The translations under genes and the position numbers were made by a program. The notes beneath the pieces were generated by a model that was not told where the DNA came from, made no database searches, and saw only the letters and a list, made by a program, of their open reading frames with translations. Shown here in pieces: positions 60,778-64,000 of a stretch of 64,000 nucleotides of DNA. The stretch is from the NCBI RefSeq assembly GCF_019457885.1, contig NZ_JAHZST010000005.1, forward strand, positions 62,001 through 126,000, in the 5' to 3' direction. The stretch's first letter is position 1. Each line of letters begins with the position of its first letter. This stretch comes from Shewanella nanhaiensis. GTDB taxonomy: Bacteria > Pseudomonadota > Gammaproteobacteria > Enterobacterales > Shewanellaceae.

Positions 60778-62568
60778 ATGCCGACATATCAAGCACCACT
60801 TCGTGATTATCAATTTGTATTAAATGAACTACTCAATATCTATGGAGAGAGTGAGTTACAGGGATTCGATGAGATTGATGCAGATCTTGGCGATGCCATT
60901 CTTCAAGGTGTGGCAGACTTTGCTACCGAGATCATGCTACCGCTAAACAGTAGTGGTGATGTCGAAGGTTGTAAGTTGCTTGATGGTCATGTTATTGCAC
61001 CTAAGGGCTTTAAGGAAGCTTACCAGCAGTATGTGGATAATGGTTGGGGTACATTGACCTGTGATCCTGAGTTTGGTGGCCAGGGACTTCCTGAAGTTAT
61101 TGGTGTGTTTGCAACCGAGATGAAAACCGCCACTAACATGGCGTTTGCCATGTATCCAGGGTTAACTCATGGCGCTTATGCTGCGATACATGCACATGGA
61201 AGTGACGCATTAAAGCAGAAATATTTAGAAAAACTGGTGACAGGTGAATGGACTGGAACCATGAATCTAACTGAGTCACACGCGGGGACAGATCTGGCGC
61301 TACTGCGTACAAAAGCTGTTGATGCGGGTGAGGGATTTTTTGCTATTTCAGGTGAAAAGATATTTATCTCATCTGGTGATCATGATTTAGCCGAAAATAT
61401 CATACATCTAGTGCTAGCCAGACTACCCGATGCACCGGCAGGGGTGAAAGGGATCTCTCTGTTTGCAGTGCCTAAATATCTCGTCAATGACGATGGCAGT
61501 ATTGGTGATGCTAACACATTGTGTGCGACTGGGATCGAGCATAAAATGGGGATCCACGGAAACTCAACCTGTGTGATGAACTTTGATGGAGCACTCGGTG
61601 AGCTAGTGGGAGAGCCTCATCAAGGCTTACGCGCCATGTTTACCATGATGAATCAGGCAAGATTAGGAGTGGGCGTGCAAGGTCTAGGTGTCTCTGAGAT
61701 CGCCTACCAAAATGCGCTTATTTATGCGAAAGACAGAATTCAAGGTCGCGGCTTAAGTGGTGTTAAAGCCCCTGAAATGGCGGCGGATCCTATTCTAGTC
61801 CATGGTGATGTTCGTCGTATGTTGATGTCTCAAAAAGCCTTCAACGAGGGCGCGAGAGCCATGATGGGCCAGCAAGCGTTATGGCTCGATAAAGCTGAGC
61901 GTCATAGCAATCCTGAAAAAGCCAAAGCGGCCTCTAAACTAGCGGCACTGTTTACCCCTATTGTGAAAGGTTTCGTGACTGACAGAGGCTTTAATGCCTG
62001 TGTCGATGCTCAACAGGTCTTTGGCGGCCATGGTTATATCCATGAGTGGGGAATGGAGCAGTTTGTACGTGATATTCGCATCGCCATGATCTATGAAGGA
62101 ACAAATGGCGTACAGGCACTGGATCTGGTTGGCCGTAAGATACTGTCAGATAAAGGAGCTGCGCTGATGAGTTGGTCTGGGCTGGTTAAGCAGTTTATCG
62201 GTGAGAACATGGGCAATGATCAGATGAAGCCCTATATTGCTGGTTTGATGGATGCCTCTGGTGATCTTGAGAAAGCCACTCAGTTTATCGCGACTAATGC
62301 GGAACAGAATCCTGATATTCTTGGCGCTGCTTCAATGCCATATATGCAGATATTAGGGATCACAGCCTTGGCTTGGATGTGGGCACGTATCGCTTCAACG
62401 GCAATCGTAGCGCTCGAGAACGGTACAACTGAGCTTGAGTTTTACCAAGGTAAGTTAAAAACCGCCAAGTTTTATATGAACTATTGGGCGGTGCAAACCA
62501 GAAGTTTACGTAAACAGATAGAGGCGAGTAGTGAACAGTTAACTCAATTTAATGAGGCTGATTTTTAA
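60778..62568 (+). CDS. Acyl-CoA dehydrogenase (long 596-residue type)
   Basis: 596 residues. The N-terminal MPTYQAPLRDYQFVLNELL extension is typical of the long class also carrying a C-terminal domain. FAD-binding segment MNLTESHAGTDLALLRTKA, substrate segment KIFISSGDHD, catalytic glutamate in IAMIYEGTNGVQALDLVGRK near 442. It opens beta-oxidation of fatty acyl-CoA. Predicted PsrA control fits. Confidence 0.93.
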   Translation: MPTYQAPLRDYQFVLNELLNIYGESELQGFDEIDADLGDAILQGVADFATEIMLPLNSSGDVEGCKLLDGHVIAPKGFKEAYQQYVDNGWGTLTCDPEFGGQGLPEVIGVFATEMKTATNMAFAMYPGLTHGAYAAIHAHGSDALKQKYLEKLVTGEWTGTMNLTESHAGTDLALLRTKAVDAGEGFFAISGEKIFISSGDHDLAENIIHLVLARLPDAPAGVKGISLFAVPKYLVNDDGSIGDANTLCATGIEHKMGIHGNSTCVMNFDGALGELVGEPHQGLRAMFTMMNQARLGVGVQGLGVSEIAYQNALIYAKDRIQGRGLSGVKAPEMAADPILVHGDVRRMLMSQKAFNEGARAMMGQQALWLDKAERHSNPEKAKAASKLAALFTPIVKGFVTDRGFNACVDAQQVFGGHGYIHEWGMEQFVRDIRIAMIYEGTNGVQALDLVGRKILSDKGAALMSWSGLVKQFIGENMGNDQMKPYIAGLMDASGDLEKATQFIATNAEQNPDILGAASMPYMQILGITALAWMWARIASTAIVALENGTTELEFYQGKLKTAKFYMNYWAVQTRSLRKQIEASSEQLTQFNEADF

Positions 62569-62858
62569 CGATTAGCTAGTTACTGCTCAGACTCGGTCTG
62601 ACATCTTATCTAATTGATCTGCGGAGCTTGTGTCTCTGCAGATCAGCTTTTCTCAGCGTATAGATTAACAGCACTAAAGATTGTTTTATCTCTTACCGTT
62701 AAACCGTCAATTGCATTAACTCTCCCCATCATCTCCATTTAAAATTCATACTTAAAAACTCATTAATTAAGTGTATTTTGATTATTTGAACTTTTATGTA
62801 AACTTAAACGGTCATTTTTCTCTTACCATTGTGTCAGTTTACTAACAGGAGTCCCTAT

Positions 62859-63383
62859 ATGAAACTTAAAACATTAATCATTCTTTTGGCGGGTGTGGCA
62901 TCATTTTCAAGTCAGGCATTAGAGATCAGTAGTAAAGATATTCATGAAGGTCAGCTGATGAGATCTAAATTTGAGTTCTCAGGAATGGGTTGCAGTGGGG
63001 GAAATGTATCGCCTCAGCTTTCGTGGTCTAATGCGCCAAAGGGGACCAAAAGCTTTGCCATTACAGTGTTTGATCCCGACGCGCCAACTGGCAGTGGCTG
63101 GTGGCATTGGACGGTATTGAATTTACCAGCAAGTACAACTCACTTAGAGCGAGGCGCTAAAATCACTAAAGGCCTTGAAACTCGCACCGATTTCGGTAAA
63201 CCAGGTTTTGGTGGGGCGTGTCCGCCAGAGGGTGATGGTATGCACAGGTATCAGTTTACGGTCTGGGCTTTGCCACAAGAGAAAATAGACCTTCCTGCCG
63301 ATATCTCTCCTGCAGTTGTTGGTTTTACTCTTAACAGTATGGCCCTAGATAAGGCTGTACTGACGGCAACGTTCGTCCGTTAA
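62859..63383 (+). CDS. YbhB/YbcL-family (PEBP) protein, exported
   Basis: 174 residues. Signal peptide to SSQA-LEI, then the PEBP core: NVSPQLSWSNAPKGTKSFAITVFDPDAPTGSGWWHW and the GKPGFGGACPPEGDGMHRYQFTVWAL segment with the DPD/GxHxY ligand site. E. coli YbhB is cytoplasmic; this one is exported. AGGAG before ATG 62859; the upstream start adds only a poor leader. Confidence 0.9.
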   Translation: MKLKTLIILLAGVASFSSQALEISSKDIHEGQLMRSKFEFSGMGCSGGNVSPQLSWSNAPKGTKSFAITVFDPDAPTGSGWWHWTVLNLPASTTHLERGAKITKGLETRTDFGKPGFGGACPPEGDGMHRYQFTVWALPQEKIDLPADISPAVVGFTLNSMALDKAVLTATFVR

Positions 63384-63405
63384 AGTAGGGATATTCGGGG
63401 ATAAG

Positions 63406-64000
63406 ATGGCTAAGTTAATCAGCGTGCACGCTTTTAAAAGCTCGCAACCTCAAGCATTAAGAGATGTTCCCATCTATATCCCCAGTATTGTAGTTGTGCA
63501 AGCGGGTGCTAAGCTGCTGAGTTGGCAAAGTGATACGTTAACGTTCGAGAAGGGAACCTGGCTGTTTGCTCATGCTGAACAATCGCTTACTTTTATTAAT
63601 CACCCCGCTAACTTTGCATTTCGTTCAATTCAGATCTGTTTCTTATCGCCTCCTTCCTTAGCGATTATGGCGTCGATCGCTGCCAAGAGGGGAAGACATT
63701 TAACCAAATCACCTAAAGTGGCCTCTAGTACAAAACTTGATTTTGCTTTGAAACAGCTACTTGCTATGCAAGAGCTGGACTTTACTGAGCAAACTCAGCA
63801 GCACTACCTCGATGCCTTCTATCAAATACTGTTAGAAGCTGGGTTACTGCAGCTGCTTTTCCCTGGGGCAGATCTTTCAATGCGAGAGAGGGTATGTCGC
63901 TTTTTGAGTAATGAGCCAGCTAAGGCTCATTCCATTGATGAACTTTGTACACACTTAGGCCAGAGTCGATCGACGTTAACACGACGCTTAGCAGATGAGA
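63406..64000 (+). CDS. AraC-family transcriptional regulator, N-terminal part (runs off window end)
   Basis: 198 codons visible and no stop. N-terminal cupin-like region (IPSIVVVQAGAKLLSWQSDTLTFEKGTWLFAHA), then the start of the AraC helix-turn-helix (RVCRFLSNEPAKAHSIDELCTHLGQSRSTLTRRLADE). GGGG upstream of ATG. It begins 22 bp after the PEBP gene and may be co-transcribed with it. Confidence 0.85.
   Translation, partial: MAKLISVHAFKSSQPQALRDVPIYIPSIVVVQAGAKLLSWQSDTLTFEKGTWLFAHAEQSLTFINHPANFAFRSIQICFLSPPSLAIMASIAAKRGRHLTKSPKVASSTKLDFALKQLLAMQELDFTEQTQQHYLDAFYQILLEAGLLQLLFPGADLSMRERVCRFLSNEPAKAHSIDELCTHLGQSRSTLTRRLADE

Noticed and set aside
60535..60813. Minus-strand 92-residue open frame
   Set aside because: It overlaps the acyl-CoA dehydrogenase start and the PsrA-like site, has odd composition and no ribosome site.
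1..64000. CRISPR arrays, prophage, insertion sequences, tRNA or rRNA genes
   Set aside because: No regularly spaced repeats, integrase, transposase or RNA gene folds were seen.

Overview
The window reads as chromosomal DNA of a marine Shewanella-like gammaproteobacterium. The clearest marker is a small tetraheme cytochrome c (STC/CctA type) at 15452-15799. Supporting markers are an ExeM-type secreted nuclease, a TPP-riboswitch TonB receptor system, a BirA-type bioA/bioBFCD divergon, and sites resembling CRP and FNR/EtrA boxes. Moderate G+C, ordinary codon use and intact genes suggest core and niche genome rather than a mobile island. I saw no tRNA, rRNA, CRISPR array, integrase, transposase or prophage.

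Layout. 1-1610: end of a Ser/Thr kinase gene and its FHA-domain neighbour (minus strand). 1919-6266: a sigma-54-type promoter, a cytoplasmic nitrate-reductase-type molybdoenzyme and a fused four-cluster ferredoxin/DmsC membrane anchor. 6478-7828: an unknown gene and bluB. 7835-13832: the biotin locus (SDR-bioA, diverging from bioBFCD across a BirA-type operator). 14122-15127: htpX with a duplicated, decayed copy of its own 3' end. 15224-15855: cctA under a CRP/FNR-like site. 16006-25349: the second half of the nitrate assimilation system: sigma-54 promoter, cobA, a YbiB/TrpD2-like gene, an ANTAR regulator, then a second sigma-54 promoter, a leader with a very strong intrinsic terminator, nirB, nirD, a nitrate transporter and a PP2C-kinase fusion.

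25510-29371: a transglutaminase/TPR lipoprotein, a CsgD/LuxR-type regulator, two unknown secreted proteins and a short TetR regulator. 29638-36149: hinT, a tandem hotdog protein and ycfL, then a TPP-riboswitch thiamine salvage unit (TonB receptor, thiamine-binding protein, PnuT, thiamine-kinase-like protein). 36289-41939: DoxX, YdjA nitroreductase behind a perfect FNR consensus, an ODP-like metallo-beta-lactamase-fold protein paired with a soluble chemoreceptor-like protein, three GNATs and two small unknowns. 42194-47591: a MacB-type ABC exporter with three different periplasmic adaptors. 47888-51956: a membrane/coiled-coil/winged-helix protein, an Asp/Glu racemase, a beta-barrel protein and DcuA. 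52324-55277: a near-perfect PHO box and the ExeM-type nuclease. 55343-60424: ydbL-ynbE-ydbH and a YeaD mutarotase. 60701-64000: acyl-CoA dehydrogenase behind a PsrA-like site, a PEBP-family protein and the start of an AraC-type regulator.

How it works together. The strongest system-level reading is a nitrogen-controlled (sigma-54) assimilatory nitrate pathway split into three transcription units. Nitrate enters by the MFS carrier and is reduced in the cytoplasm by the molybdoenzyme, apparently with electrons from the quinol pool through the fused FeS/anchor subunit. Nitrite is reduced by NirBD, whose siroheme depends on CobA. A nitrate-type antitermination step (ANTAR protein acting on the nirB leader) and a phosphatase-kinase fusion are added controls. 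The candidate least explained by known families is the ODP-like/soluble chemoreceptor-like pair at 37642-39051, followed by the three-adaptor exporter at 42194-47591. All functional statements rest on reading motifs by eye; no database search was run.
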